Assembly (NCBI GenBank): GCA_018657955.1
Contig: JABHWD010000020.1
Location: forward strand, 256,891 to 320,890
Direction: 5' to 3'
Origin: Flavobacteriaceae bacterium
GTDB lineage: Bacteria; Bacteroidota; Bacteroidia; Flavobacteriales; Flavobacteriaceae
DNA length: 64,000 nt
The notes beneath the pieces were generated by a model. That model worked only from the letters and a program-made list of their open reading frames with translations, did no database searches and was not told the DNA's origin. Below, one piece after another: positions 8,262 through 17,624 of the stretch (positions are counted from its first letter, which is position 1; the number at the start of each line of letters is the position of its first letter). Both the position numbers and the translations under genes were made by a program.

Positions 8262-9134
8262 TTACGATAATATGCTGTGTACTTTTTTTCCAATCTCTGC
8301 AGGAGAATCAACAACATTTATGCCATATTCATTTAATATTTTCTTTTTAGCTCTAGCTGTATCATCAGAGCCTCCCACTATAGCACCAGCATGTCCCATC
8401 GTTCTACCAATTGGAGCTGTTTCTCCTGCAATAAATCCAACTACTGGTTTCTTACTATTACTCTCATTGTACCATTTAGCTGCTTCAGCCTCTAATTGCC
8501 CTCCTATCTCCCCTATCATAACTATACATTCTGTCTCCGAATCATTTACAAACATTTCCATAGCATCCTTTACAGTTGTTCCAATTATTGGATCACCTCC
8601 AATTCCTATTGCTGTACTTATGCCAAACCCTTGTTTAACAACCTGATCTGCTGCTTCATATGTTAATGTTCCTGATTTAGATATAATACCAACTTTTCCT
8701 TTTTTAAATATAAATTCTGGCATAATTCCGACTTTTGCTTCCCCTGGGGTTATAACACCAGGACAATTAGGTCCAACCATTATACATGAGAATTTATTTA
8801 AATGGTTTTTAACCTTTATCATATCCGAAATTGGAATACCTTCAGTAATAGTAATTATAACCTTAATTCCTGCTTCTGCTGCTTCAATAATTGCATTAGC
8901 TGCATAGGCTGGAGGAACAAATATTATACTTGTATCTGCTTGCAATTCATCTACTGTTTCCTTAACTGTATTAAAGACTGGTCTATCAAGATGTATTTGA
9001 CCTCCTTTTCTTGGAGTTACTCCAGCAATAATATTAGTTCCATATTCAATCATTTGACGAGCATGGAAAGTTCCTTCTTTTCCTGTAAATCCCTGAACAA
9101 TTATTCTAGATTTTTTATCTACTAGTACACTCAT
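8262..9134 (-). CDS. sucD: Succinyl-CoA synthetase, alpha subunit
   Basis: 290 residues, the full family length. The CoA-binding Rossmann part opens with GFTGKEGTFH (15-24); GPNCPGVITPGEAKVGIMP follows, and the phosphohistidine is His248 in GHAGAIVGG. With the beta subunit it makes succinate, CoA and ATP or GTP from succinyl-CoA in the citric acid cycle. The beta subunit gene sucC is not in this window. It lies 21 bases downstream of efp on the same strand. Confidence 0.96.
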   Translation of the reverse strand: MSVLVDKKSRIIVQGFTGKEGTFHARQMIEYGTNIIAGVTPRKGGQIHLDRPVFNTVKETVDELQADTSIIFVPPAYAANAIIEAAEAGIKVIITITEGIPISDMIKVKNHLNKFSCIMVGPNCPGVITPGEAKVGIMPEFIFKKGKVGIISKSGTLTYEAADQVVKQGFGISTAIGIGGDPIIGTTVKDAMEMFVNDSETECIVMIGEIGGQLEAEAAKWYNESNSKKPVVGFIAGETAPIGRTMGHAGAIVGGSDDTARAKKKILNEYGINVVDSPAEIGKKVHSILS

Positions 9135-9155
9135 TAATTATCTATAATTATAAAA

Positions 9156-9722
9156 TTATTCTTTAACTCTTTCTTTATAGTTCCCTTTAATGGAATCAAC
9201 TTTTATCTTATCTCCTTCATTGATAAACAAAGGAACATTAACTACTGCCCCTGTCTCTAATGTAGCAGGTTTTGTTGCATTTGTAGCTGTATTGCCTTTT
9301 ACTCCAGGTTCTGTAGAAATAACTTCAAGTACCACATTAGCAGGCATTTCTACAGATATTGGCGATTTATTCTCATAATTTGTAATCACAGTAACAATCT
9401 CACCTTCTTTCATTAATTGAGGATTGTCTAATAACTTTTCTTCAATAGAAATTTGATTAAAATCATCTGTATTCATGAAATGGTACATGTTGTTGTCATT
9501 ATATAAATACTGAAATTTATTTGTCTCTACTCTAACTACATCTATCTTGTGTCCAGCAGAAAATGTATTATCTAATACTTTTCCAGATGTTAAGCTTTTT
9601 AATTTTGTTCTGATAAAAGCGGGACCTTTTCCAGGTTTAACATGCAAAAACTCTATAACTTTATATATATCGTGATTATGTTTAATACATAGTCCGTTTC
9701 TAATATCAGAGGTATTACTCAT
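9156..9722 (-). CDS. efp: Translation elongation factor P
   Basis: 188 residues with the three beta-barrel layout of EF-P. The exposed loop is KPGKGPAF (29-36), with the tip lysine at Lys32; it is the residue that some bacteria modify. The C-terminal OB domain ends in GDKIKVDSIKGNYKERVKE. EF-P rescues ribosomes stalled at polyproline. No modifying enzyme (EpmA/EpmB, EarP or YmfI type) is encoded nearby. The gene sits 6 bases after lpxA, so it probably shares its mRNA. Confidence 0.96.
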   Translation of the reverse strand: MSNTSDIRNGLCIKHNHDIYKVIEFLHVKPGKGPAFIRTKLKSLTSGKVLDNTFSAGHKIDVVRVETNKFQYLYNDNNMYHFMNTDDFNQISIEEKLLDNPQLMKEGEIVTVITNYENKSPISVEMPANVVLEVISTEPGVKGNTATNATKPATLETGAVVNVPLFINEGDKIKVDSIKGNYKERVKE

Positions 9723-9728
9723 TATCTT

Positions 9729-10514
9729 CTAACTTGTTTTGATATATCCTTTCATAATACCCCTATGTGAGTTTTTTATAAATTGAAGTATTTCATCTCT
9801 TTCATTAGAAGCTTCCATTTCGCCCTCTATAATTTCACAAGCCTGAGTATTATTATAGGATTTTTGATATAAAATCCTGTAAATATTTTGAATTTCTCTT
9901 ATTTTTTCTGATTTAAAACCTCTTCTTCTTAGACCAACAGAATTAATACCAAGATAAGACATAGGTACTCTAGCGGCTTTAACATATGGAGGAACATCTT
10001 TTCTTACCAAGCATCCACCAGTAACAAATGCATGATTCCCGATTGAACAGAACTGATGCACTGCAGTTAATCCCGAAATTATTACATAATCCCCGACAGT
10101 AACATGACCCGCAAGGGTTGTGCTATTTGAAAAGATACAATTATTTCCAACTATGCAGTCGTGAGCAATATGAGAATAGGCCATTATTAAACAGTTATTA
10201 CCAACAACTGTTTTATTTCTATCATTAGTTCCTTTATTTATAGTAGTACATTCTCTTATTGTTACATTATCCCCTATTTCAACATATGTTTTCTCATTAT
10301 CATATTTTAAATCTTGAGGAACTGCAGATATCACTGCTCCAGGAAATATATTACAGTTTTTCCCAATTCTTGCGCCATCCATTATTGAAACATTTGATCC
10401 AATCCAACTACCCTCTCCAATGACAACATCTGCATCTATAGAAGTGAATGGTTCAATCACTACGTTTTTTGCAATTTTTGCATCGGGATGAATATATGAC
10501 AATGGTTGTTTCAT
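9729..10514 (-). CDS. lpxA: UDP-N-acetylglucosamine O-acyltransferase
   Basis: 261 residues. Left-handed beta-helix built from hexapeptide repeats from the start (IHPDAKIAKNVVIEPFTSI) through about residue 190, then a helical C-terminal domain. Catalytic His118 lies in SHIAHDC, and the GGCLVRKDVPPYVKA segment is typical of LpxA. It transfers a 3-hydroxyacyl chain from ACP to UDP-GlcNAc, the first step of lipid A synthesis, in the cytoplasm. It is 10 bases downstream of lpxC-fabZ. Confidence 0.95.
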   Translation of the reverse strand: MKQPLSYIHPDAKIAKNVVIEPFTSIDADVVIGEGSWIGSNVSIMDGARIGKNCNIFPGAVISAVPQDLKYDNEKTYVEIGDNVTIRECTTINKGTNDRNKTVVGNNCLIMAYSHIAHDCIVGNNCIFSNSTTLAGHVTVGDYVIISGLTAVHQFCSIGNHAFVTGGCLVRKDVPPYVKAARVPMSYLGINSVGLRRRGFKSEKIREIQNIYRILYQKSYNNTQACEIIEGEMEASNERDEILQFIKNSHRGIMKGYIKTS

Positions 10515-10524
10515 CTTTACTTCT

Positions 10525-11949
10525 TTATTTAACTTTTACTATTTGAGCTGTTAATTCGGCTTCTGCACATAATGTTCTATTTACAAAAGCTAAACATTTC
10601 ATGTGACAAATTCCTCTTCTAACAGGGTTTAGCAAGTTACATTTAAAAATTATAGTATCCCCAGGAAAAACTTTGTTTTTAAATTTAACCTTATCAATTT
10701 TTGCAAAAAATGTTAAATATTTTTCAGGATCAGGAACTTTTGTCAATACAAGTATTCCGCCAATCTGTGCCATTGCCTCAACTATTATAACTCCTGGCAA
10801 GATAGGATAATCTGGAAAATGGCCTTCGAAAAAATATTCATCTGGCTTGATATGTTTTAATCCTAGTATTTCATTTTCGGTCAGCTCATAAATCTCATCA
10901 ATAAACAGAAAAGGTTCCCTGTGCGGTAAAATTTCTTTTATCTTTTTTAAGTCCATTATAGGTTTTTTTCCTTCTATTTTTGGGGCTTGACCTATTTTTA
11001 ATTCTTTCTTTCTTTCTTTTATAGCTTCTTCTATTACAAAACTCATCTTTCTCGCGAATTGTGTATTTACATAATGTCCGGGTTTAGTAGCAATTACTCT
11101 TCCTCTAATCTTAGTGCCAATTAATGCTAAATCACCAATAACATCCAATAGTTTGTGGCGAGCTGCTTCGTTGGGGTAATGGAGAGTTAGATTATCAAGT
11201 ATACCATTTGGATTAACCTTTATGTCTTTTTTATTAAATGCTTTTTTTAGTTTCTTCATTGTAGGGTCTGATAGGGGCTTATCTACATAAACTATAGCAT
11301 TATTTAGATCACCTCCTTTAATTAAACCTTTATTAAGGAGCATTTCTATTTCATGTAAGAAACTAAATGTTCGTGAATCAGATATGTCTTTTTTAAAGTT
11401 CTTTATCGAATTCATTGTTGCATTTTGAGTTCCTAGAACTTTTGTCCCAAAATCAACCATTGTTGTTATTTGATATTCACTCGAAGGAATTATCGTTATT
11501 TCACTGCCGCTTTTTGAATCCTTATATGAAATAATATTCCTTACAACAAATTCTTTTCTTTTTTCATTAAGTTCTTTTTTTCCAGCGAATTCAAGAGCTT
11601 CAACAAAGAACTTTGAAGAACCATCCATTATGGGAGGTTCAGAAGCGTTTAGTTCTATTTCAACATTATCTATTTCTAATCCCACAAGAGCAGCTAAAAC
11701 ATGCTCACACGTTTGAATTTTTACATTGTTTTTATTTAAACAAGTTCCCCTGTCAGTGTTAAAGATATGTTTAATACTTGCTTCAATTATTGGTTTCTCT
11801 TCAAGATCAATCCTTGTGAATGTATATCCATTATTTGCGTCAGCTGGTTTAAAAGTTAGCTCAACTTCTTTGCCTGTATGTATACCAACTCCTTTTAGAG
11901 AAACAGCTTTCTTTATAGTAGTTTGATTATAGTTAGTTAGTACTATCAT
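10525..11949 (-). CDS. lpxC/fabZ: Bifunctional LpxC deacetylase / FabZ dehydratase
   Basis: 474 residues carrying two enzymes. Residues 1 to about 310 are UDP-3-O-acyl-GlcNAc deacetylase with zinc ligands His83 (TCEHVLAAL), His265 and Asp269 ([12 protein letters not shown]). After a lysine-rich linker (310-332), residues about 333-474 are 3-hydroxyacyl-ACP dehydratase FabZ, with [11 protein letters not shown], active His377 in [11 protein letters not shown] and Glu391. The first half makes the committed lipid A step; the second dehydrates acyl-ACP. The fusion is a known Bacteroidota arrangement. Its ATG overlaps the lpxD stop as ATGA, which points to coupled translation. Confidence 0.96.
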   Translation of the reverse strand: MIVLTNYNQTTIKKAVSLKGVGIHTGKEVELTFKPADANNGYTFTRIDLEEKPIIEASIKHIFNTDRGTCLNKNNVKIQTCEHVLAALVGLEIDNVEIELNASEPPIMDGSSKFFVEALEFAGKKELNEKRKEFVVRNIISYKDSKSGSEITIIPSSEYQITTMVDFGTKVLGTQNATMNSIKNFKKDISDSRTFSFLHEIEMLLNKGLIKGGDLNNAIVYVDKPLSDPTMKKLKKAFNKKDIKVNPNGILDNLTLHYPNEAARHKLLDVIGDLALIGTKIRGRVIATKPGHYVNTQFARKMSFVIEEAIKERKKELKIGQAPKIEGKKPIMDLKKIKEILPHREPFLFIDEIYELTENEILGLKHIKPDEYFFEGHFPDYPILPGVIIVEAMAQIGGILVLTKVPDPEKYLTFFAKIDKVKFKNKVFPGDTIIFKCNLLNPVRRGICHMKCLAFVNRTLCAEAELTAQIVKVK

Positions 11950-12962
11950 TTTTTCTTTTTTAGATTTTCAATGTCCTTTACATATTTATCTAAATTCTTG
12001 AAATGAACATATGATTTATTAAAAGCTCTTTCTTCAAATGCTGGACTTCCCTTAATTATTAAATTATCTTTAACGCTTTTGAAAACACATGCTTTTCCGT
12101 TAATTTTAACATTATCTCCAATTGTTATGTGTCCTACCATGCCTACATGCCCTCCAATTTGACAATTCTTTCCAATTTTTGTTGAACCAGCTATTCCACA
12201 TTGAGCAGCCATAACCGTATTTTCACCTATAACCACATTATGCCCTATCTGAACCAAATTATCAAGCTTTACCCCTTTATTTATTACTGTTGAGCCTAAT
12301 GTTGCTCGATCAATTGTAGTAGAAGCTCCTATTTCAACATTATCTTTAATTATTACATTTCCTATTTGAGGAACTTTTTGAAATTTTCCTGAACTATCAG
12401 GAGCAAAACCAAACCCATCAGAACCAATAACTGAGTTTGAATGTAAAATACAATTATTACCAATTATACAGTTTTTATAGATTGTCACACCAGAGTAAAT
12501 AATTGAATTATTTCCGATAGTGACACCATCATCTATATTAACATTATTTAGTATTACAACATTTTTACCAATAACAACATTTTCGCCAATACAAGAAAAG
12601 TGCCCAATAGAAACATTTTTTCCAATTTTAGATGAAACTGAAATTACTGCAGAATCCTTTATTTCTGATTTTTTGATAGAACTATCATCAAATTTGTGCA
12701 GCAATTTAACAAATGCTATATATGGGTCTTTAACTCTAATTAGTGTAGCAGATATATTTTGTGTGGGCTTAAAATCTTCAGAAACAATTATCATTGAAGC
12801 TTTTGTTTTGTATATCCATGGAATATACTTCTTGTTACCTAAAAAAGTAATAGAGTTCTTTGTTGACTCTTCGATCTTATTTAATGAAGTAATTTCGTTA
12901 GAAGAATCTCCATCAATTTTTCCATTTAATATTTCTGCTATTTCTAGGGCTGTAAACTTCAT
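11946..12962 (-). CDS. lpxD: UDP-3-O-(3-hydroxyacyl)glucosamine N-acyltransferase
   Basis: 338 residues from ATG 12962 ([14 protein letters not shown]); the upstream in-frame TTG at 12971 adds only three residues and is not favoured. An N-terminal uridine-binding domain (1 to about 100) precedes a long run of hexapeptide repeats and a C-terminal helix. [22 protein letters not shown] contains the catalytic histidine and the family signature. It adds the second acyl chain in lipid A synthesis. As the first gene of the minus-strand run it is divergent from porX, so its promoter should lie in 12963-13071. Confidence 0.95.
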   Translation of the reverse strand: MKFTALEIAEILNGKIDGDSSNEITSLNKIEESTKNSITFLGNKKYIPWIYKTKASMIIVSEDFKPTQNISATLIRVKDPYIAFVKLLHKFDDSSIKKSEIKDSAVISVSSKIGKNVSIGHFSCIGENVVIGKNVVILNNVNIDDGVTIGNNSIIYSGVTIYKNCIIGNNCILHSNSVIGSDGFGFAPDSSGKFQKVPQIGNVIIKDNVEIGASTTIDRATLGSTVINKGVKLDNLVQIGHNVVIGENTVMAAQCGIAGSTKIGKNCQIGGHVGMVGHITIGDNVKINGKACVFKSVKDNLIIKGSPAFEERAFNKSYVHFKNLDKYVKDIENLKKKK

Positions 12963-13031
12963 TGCATACAAAATTAGGAAATTTCAATAAATTCATTGTT
13001 AATGTAATCACAAAAGTTTAATGGTAATAAT

Positions 13032-13058
13032 TATGTAAATTTACGCTATGTAAATTTA
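13032..13058. repeat. Two-copy direct repeat upstream of porX
   Basis: TATGTAAATTTA occurs twice, at 13032-13043 and 13047-13058, separated by CGC, so the centre-to-centre spacing is 15 bases. Each copy contains the palindrome TAAATTTA. The pair ends 13 bases before the porX start codon and lies between the divergent lpxD and porX genes, a likely place for a regulator-binding site. Function is inferred. Confidence 0.45.
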
Positions 13059-13071
13059 TATACTTGTCTAG

Positions 13072-14634
13072 ATGGTTAAAACAAAGATTTTATGGGTTGA
13101 TGATGAAGTAGAGTTATTAAAACCTCACATAATTTTTTTAGAAGATAAAGGTTTTTTAATTCAACCTTGCAACAATGGGTCTGATGCTGTAAAAATGCTG
13201 AGGAATGAAAATTTTGATGCTGTTCTTTTAGATGAAAATATGCCAGGATTAAATGGGATTGAAACTCTTACTCTTATGAGAGATATTAGTCCCAGTATTC
13301 CTATAATTATGATAACCAAAAGTGAAGAAGAAAATATAATGGATGATGCTATTGGAAACAAAATTTCAGATTATTTGATTAAACCTGTAAATCCAAAACA
13401 AATTCTTTTAAGCTTAAAAAAGAATTTAAATGATGCAGAAATTATTTCTGATACAACTATTTCAGGTTATCAACAAGAATTTAGAAATATTTCAATTGAA
13501 CTATCTAATATAAACTCAATTAAAGGATGGGTAGACATGTATCTCAAGTTAGTTTCATGGGAAATTAAATTAGAAGAGAATAATAACGAGACAATGATGG
13601 AAATACTAGTGTCTCAAAAAAATGAAGCTAATCGATTGTTTGCAAAATTTATTGAGAATAATTATCAACAATGGCTAAATAATAAATCATCTGCGCCAAT
13701 GCTTTCTAATTCCATAATTAAGGATAGATTAGTGAAAGAACTGTCTGATTCAAAACCTACTTTATTTTTAGTTATTGATAATTTAAGATATGATCAATGG
13801 AGGGTTATGGAGCCATTAATTTATAACTACTACAATAAAATTCATGAAGAGGCTTATTTTAGTATTCTTCCTACAACTACACAATATGCAAGAAATTCTC
13901 TTTTTTCTGGATTAATGCCTTCAGAAATAGCAAAAAACCATCCTAATTATTGGAAAAATGATTCTGATGAAGGCGGTAAAAACCTTTATGAAGAACAACT
14001 CTTAAAAGACAATCTAAAAAGATTAGGATATAGTGGTATCTCTTGTGAATATAATAAGATTACAAATCTTAAAAATGGAAAAAAATTGTCAAATAATTTA
14101 AAAGATAAATTGAAAAATGATTTAACTGTAATTGTCTATAATTTTGTTGATATGCTATCGCATTCAAAAACTGAAATGGAAATAATAAAAGAGTTGGCAT
14201 CAAATGATAAAGGATATAGATCATTAACATTAAGTTGGTTTAAAAACTCTCCCCTATTTGAAATTATCAGAAAGGGTCATGAATATGGCTTTAAGTTAGT
14301 AATAACCACTGATCATGGAACAATTAATGTAAAGAACCCTTCAAAAATCATTGGCAATAGAGAAACAAGTCAAAATCTCAGATATAAAACTGGGAGGAGT
14401 CTTACTTATAACAATAAAGAAGTTGTTTCATATGAGAATCCTAATGATATTTTTCTTCCTAATATTTCAATAAACAGTTCATATATATTTGCAAAAGAAA
14501 ACACATATCTAGTATATCCTAATAACTACAATTATTATGTCAATTTTTTTAGAGATACCTATCAACATGGTGGTATTTCTTTGGAAGAAATTATAATTCC
14601 CTATGTTGTGTTGATGCCAAAAATTAAAAAATGA
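13072..14634 (+). CDS. porX: PorX-type response regulator with PglZ effector domain
   Basis: 520 residues. Residues 1-120 are a receiver domain with acidic pocket Asp10-Asp11, phosphoacceptor Asp54 (VLLDENMPG), Thr82 and Lys104. A helical linker leads to a PglZ/alkaline-phosphatase-like domain from about 220, with VIDNLRYDQW, TTQYARNSLFSG, FVDMLSH and ITTDHGT carrying likely metal ligands. This is the layout of PorX, which with the kinase PorY controls the type IX secretion system in Porphyromonas and has phosphodiesterase activity there. No porY or secretion gene is in the window. The stop overlaps the tsaE start (ATGA). Confidence 0.92.
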   Translation: MVKTKILWVDDEVELLKPHIIFLEDKGFLIQPCNNGSDAVKMLRNENFDAVLLDENMPGLNGIETLTLMRDISPSIPIIMITKSEEENIMDDAIGNKISDYLIKPVNPKQILLSLKKNLNDAEIISDTTISGYQQEFRNISIELSNINSIKGWVDMYLKLVSWEIKLEENNNETMMEILVSQKNEANRLFAKFIENNYQQWLNNKSSAPMLSNSIIKDRLVKELSDSKPTLFLVIDNLRYDQWRVMEPLIYNYYNKIHEEAYFSILPTTTQYARNSLFSGLMPSEIAKNHPNYWKNDSDEGGKNLYEEQLLKDNLKRLGYSGISCEYNKITNLKNGKKLSNNLKDKLKNDLTVIVYNFVDMLSHSKTEMEIIKELASNDKGYRSLTLSWFKNSPLFEIIRKGHEYGFKLVITTDHGTINVKNPSKIIGNRETSQNLRYKTGRSLTYNNKEVVSYENPNDIFLPNISINSSYIFAKENTYLVYPNNYNYYVNFFRDTYQHGGISLEEIIIPYVVLMPKIKK

Positions 14635-15044
14635 CAAAATACATTAATTATTCAATTGAAGAAATTGGTAGAACAGCTAGGATGATTTTATCATTAAATC
14701 CCTCTGCAAAAATATTTATTTTTAATGGAGAGATGGGGTCAGGAAAAACTACTATAATCAAGGCTATAATAAAAGAATTAGGATATAAAGGCACTGTTAG
14801 TAGTCCTACATTTTCTTTAATAAATGAATATTTAAATGGTGATAAAATATATCACTTCGATTTTTATCGTATTAAAAGTAGAGATGAATTGTTAGATATA
14901 GGAATAGACGAATATATCGGCAGTAATGATTGGTGTTTTATTGAATGGCCTAATTTAATTATTGATATGCTTCCCGATAAGCATATTGAATTAAATATAG
15001 ATATTGTTTCAAGTGATAATAGAAAATTAAAAATTAACTATTAG
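14631..15044 (+). CDS. tsaE: tRNA threonylcarbamoyladenosine synthesis ATPase TsaE
   Basis: 137 residues, typical for TsaE/YjeE. The Walker A motif is GEMGSGKTT (33-41), and the hallmark SSPTFSLINEY and HFDFYRI follow, with CFIEWP near residue 103. With TsaB and TsaD it makes the t6A base of ANN-decoding tRNAs. It overlaps porX by 4 bases; this porX-tsaE pairing is common in flavobacteria. Confidence 0.93.
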   Translation: MTKYINYSIEEIGRTARMILSLNPSAKIFIFNGEMGSGKTTIIKAIIKELGYKGTVSSPTFSLINEYLNGDKIYHFDFYRIKSRDELLDIGIDEYIGSNDWCFIEWPNLIIDMLPDKHIELNIDIVSSDNRKLKINY

Positions 15045-15054
15045 CTATTTATAT

Positions 15055-15420
15055 ATGAATTTTTATAAAAGATTAATGTTTTTTTCATCTGGATTTATTA
15101 TTGGTCTACTAATGCTATCATTTTTTTTAGCTGGTAAAAGAACCTCATGTAGCTATCTGCCCAATGACAGGGTTATAAAAAACATTAATACAAAAAAGAT
15201 AATTTATGCTAAACTGTCTGATACAATAACCTCATTAGATTCAATCTTAATAAAAAAAATTATATCTAATGGTAGAGTTGATTTTTCTAAAAGTAAAACA
15301 AAGCTAGACTCTTGCAATTATTATCATATTGAAAATAAAATAGATGGAAAAAAATATATGGTATTAGTAAATAATTGTGATGACTATGTGTTGGTAAATA
15401 AGTTTAGAAAATTGAATTAA
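15055..15420 (+). CDS. Small membrane-anchored protein, possibly DUF4258-type
   Basis: 121 residues. One transmembrane segment at about 8-28 (FFSSGFIIGLLMLSFFLAG), then a small soluble domain with GKRTSCSYLPNDRVIKNI, NGRVDFSKSKTKLDSC and a closing KYMVLVNNCDDYVLVN. Three cysteines are spaced through it. The same protein type commonly follows tsaE in flavobacterial genomes and is sometimes labelled DUF4258; I recall that label rather than derive it. Function unknown. Its stop codon overlaps the 3' end of the convergent proline dehydrogenase gene by 4 bases. Confidence 0.7.
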   Translation: MNFYKRLMFFSSGFIIGLLMLSFFLAGKRTSCSYLPNDRVIKNINTKKIIYAKLSDTITSLDSILIKKIISNGRVDFSKSKTKLDSCNYYHIENKIDGKKYMVLVNNCDDYVLVNKFRKLN

Positions 15421-16610
15421 TTATTTACCTCCAGTTTTCTTCTTTTTATTTCCTTGCTTATTAGTTTTAATTCTCTAGAAGTCTGACCAGAGACAGATGT
15501 ATTTTCGTCTAATCTTCTAATTAAATATGGAATAACTTCTTTAATTGGGCCAAATGGCAAATATTTAGTTACATTATATCTGTTTAAAGCTAAATTAAAA
15601 CTGATATTATCACTCATTCCATATAATTGGCCAAACCATACTCTTTTATCATTATTTTTTATTTGATGTTTTTCCATTATTTCAGTAGCCAAAATATTAC
15701 TTCTTTCATTATGAGATCCAATAAATAGATTAAAATCATTTATATTACTAAAAATAAAACTCATGCAGTTATTATAGTTTTCATCTGTTTTAAGCTTTGT
15801 TTCACAAATTGGAGATTTATAATTATTAGATTTAGCTCTTATTCTCTCTTTTTCCATATAAGCCCCCCTAACTAATTTGATACCTATCTTTATATTTGAT
15901 TTAGAAAGTCTTTTATATAAGTCGGATAAATATTCAAAACGATCTATTCTGTATGTTTGTATGGTATTATATACAATGCATGATGAATTATTGTACTTAA
16001 TCATTAGCTTTTCAATTAATTCATCTATCGATTTTTGAATCCAACTCTCTTCAGCATCTATTAAAATCGATATTCCACTTTTTGCAGCAGAATTACATAT
16101 CTGATCATATCTTTGCTCAACTCTTTGCCATTCATCAATTTCATTTTCATTTAAACTATCATTATTAGACTTTTTTAGGTATAAATCAAATCTTCCAACA
16201 GCTGAAGGCTTAAATACTATAAAAGATGATACAGACTGTTTTTTACTTAAGTCAATTAAATCTAATGTTTTATTTAAAGTATGTTCGTAATTACTTTCTG
16301 TATTAGACCCTTCAATAGAGTAATTTAATACACATCTTATATTATTTTCATTTAGTTTATTTATTGCTTTAGAACATTCTTTTTCATTTTCTCCACCACA
16401 GAACTGCTCAAATATTGTTTGTTTAATCAGGTTATCTATTGGGAAATGTATTTTTATTAATAAGTTTAATAAGTGCTTTCCTATAAAGGCTAGTGATGGA
16501 TACGATAGTAATTTAAACAATATATAAGCCCTTTTTAGCTCATAATTTGATTTATAGCTGAATGCTGTCTTTGTATCGTCAAAATGGCTTAAAACGCTCA
16601 TTATATCCAT
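15417..16610 (-). CDS. Proline dehydrogenase
   Basis: About 397 residues from ATG 16610 (MDIMSVLSHF). The frame extends to a TTG at 16622, but the ATG is preferred and a TGTAAACA motif then falls one base upstream. The PRODH beta/alpha barrel is shown by IKLVRGAYMEKERIR, IGSHNERS, FGQLYGMSDNISF and PFGPIKEVIPYLIRRLDEN. It is the stand-alone FAD enzyme that oxidises proline to pyrroline-5-carboxylate and passes electrons to the quinone pool; no P5C dehydrogenase domain is fused. It is divergent from an XRE-type regulator across about 320 bases, which suggests, but does not prove, control by that protein. Confidence 0.92.
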   Translation of the reverse strand: MDIMSVLSHFDDTKTAFSYKSNYELKRAYILFKLLSYPSLAFIGKHLLNLLIKIHFPIDNLIKQTIFEQFCGGENEKECSKAINKLNENNIRCVLNYSIEGSNTESNYEHTLNKTLDLIDLSKKQSVSSFIVFKPSAVGRFDLYLKKSNNDSLNENEIDEWQRVEQRYDQICNSAAKSGISILIDAEESWIQKSIDELIEKLMIKYNNSSCIVYNTIQTYRIDRFEYLSDLYKRLSKSNIKIGIKLVRGAYMEKERIRAKSNNYKSPICETKLKTDENYNNCMSFIFSNINDFNLFIGSHNERSNILATEIMEKHQIKNNDKRVWFGQLYGMSDNISFNLALNRYNVTKYLPFGPIKEVIPYLIRRLDENTSVSGQTSRELKLISKEIKRRKLEVNN

Positions 16611-16930
16611 TTGTTTACACAAATATATCTAGAAGAATAATGTATTTTAAATAAATGTTGATTTTTTTTTATTTGAATAAATTACAAACCAATACTATTG
16701 GGAAGAATAATGGACCTGATTAGAGAGAGATTTTATTTATATCCTCAAAATTAGTATTAATTGTAAACATAAATCTACAGTAAAACATATTTATATACAT
16801 GTTTTGTCTAGTATATATATAAAATATTGTAAATCAATTAGTTATATAGTCTTATCTAAAGTTAAACTATTATTAGTTTAATTAATTTTATTTGGTTTAT
16901 TTCTCTTATTTATTTACATTTGTAAACAGT
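16611..16930. promoter_or_regulatory. Divergent control region with three TGTAAACA motifs
   Basis: No gene is seen here. The octamer TGTAAACA occurs three times: minus strand 16612-16619, one base before the proline dehydrogenase ATG; plus strand 16762-16769; and plus strand 16921-16928, two bases before the XRE-gene ATG. The last copy is part of the inverted repeat TTTACATTTGTAAA (16913-16926). A further hairpin, TAAACTA-TTAT-TAGTTTA, is at 16863-16880, and GAAGAATAATG repeats at 16632-16642 and 16702-16712. Operator function is inferred. Confidence 0.5.
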
Positions 16931-17230
16931 ATGGGTATATCAAAAAGAATATTAAAAATAATAAACGGAAAAGGAATGAGTGCCTCAAAATTTGCGAGCA
17001 CAATTGATGTAAGAAGGTCAAACCTATCCCACATACTTTCTGGAAGAAATAAGCCAAGCAATGATTTTTTTCATAAAATCAAAAAAATCTACCCAGAAAC
17101 TGATCTAAATTGGTTAATTACAGGTGAAAAGCTAAAAAAAGATAGTAATTTTGTTAAATCAGAAGCTGGTGAAGTAGATTCTGTAATAGTTTTTTTTAAC
17201 GATGGCTCCTATAAAAAATTTAATGATTAA
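16931..17230 (+). CDS. XRE-family helix-turn-helix regulator
   Basis: 99 residues from ATG 16931; the frame opens at a TTG at 16892, but the ATG starts exactly where homology to a helix-turn-helix begins. Residues about 3-60 form an HTH_3 domain (GMSASKFASTIDVRRSNLSHILSGRNKPS as turn and recognition helix), followed by LNWLITGE. The C-terminus SVIVFFNDGSYKKFND is a short conserved tail seen in Bacteroidota XRE proteins. It likely binds DNA as a dimer. A palindrome overlapping its own leader makes autoregulation plausible. It overlaps the next gene by 8 to 29 bases. Confidence 0.85.
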   Translation: MGISKRILKIINGKGMSASKFASTIDVRRSNLSHILSGRNKPSNDFFHKIKKIYPETDLNWLITGEKLKKDSNFVKSEAGEVDSVIVFFNDGSYKKFND

Positions 17231-17624
17231 ATCTTTTCTAACAGAGAATATATCTATTTTTTATACAACAATAACCCTGCTCCTATTTAGCTCTTGTAAT
17301 TCAATAGAAAGAGATTGTTATAAATTTAGGTCGGGAAAATTTTTAACGCAAACAGAAATCAACGATACTATATACAGGTCTATTTTTACAAGAAATGATA
17401 AGATACAAGTTGAAAGATTTAATAATATAATCGATTCAAGCATGTGCAGATGGATTAACAATTGTGAACTAGTATTAAGGACATTAAATCCTAAGTCCAA
17501 GTCAGAATTAAAGAATATCCATATAAAAATACTTACAACAACAGATAGCTCATATACTTATGAGTATTCTTTTGTAGGAGAAAATAGAAAAGAGATAGGA
17601 TTGGCTATAAAAATAGGAGATTAG
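17223..17624 (+). CDS. Small lipoprotein next to parC, unknown function
   Basis: About 133 residues from ATG 17223; another ATG at 17202 is possible but lies deeper in the XRE gene. The hydrophobic stretch ends in LFSSC (Cys25 from the chosen start), a lipobox. The mature part has CYKFRSGKF, FTRNDKIQVERF, CRWINNCELVLRTLNP and ILTTTDSSYTYEYSFVG, giving a small beta-rich domain. Flavobacterial homologues are often misnamed 'DNA topoisomerase IV' from their position beside parC; nothing in the sequence supports a topoisomerase role. It converges on parC with a 4-base overlap. Confidence 0.7.
   Translation: MIKSFLTENISIFYTTITLLLFSSCNSIERDCYKFRSGKFLTQTEINDTIYRSIFTRNDKIQVERFNNIIDSSMCRWINNCELVLRTLNPKSKSELKNIHIKILTTTDSSYTYEYSFVGENRKEIGLAIKIGD

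Noticed and set aside
8802-9125. 107-codon plus-strand ORF inside sucD
   Set aside because: Antisense to a well conserved enzyme and without recognisable features.
12520-12990. 156-codon plus-strand ORF across lpxD
   Set aside because: Lies antisense to the hexapeptide repeats of LpxD, whose regularity creates long open shadow frames.
16892-16930. N-terminal extension of the XRE regulator from TTG 16892
   Set aside because: The extra 13 residues are not part of the helix-turn-helix, and ATG 16931 sits right after the palindrome.
17223-17624. 'DNA topoisomerase IV' as the product of the small gene beside parC
   Set aside because: The protein is a roughly 133-residue lipoprotein with no topoisomerase feature; the name is inherited from the neighbour.
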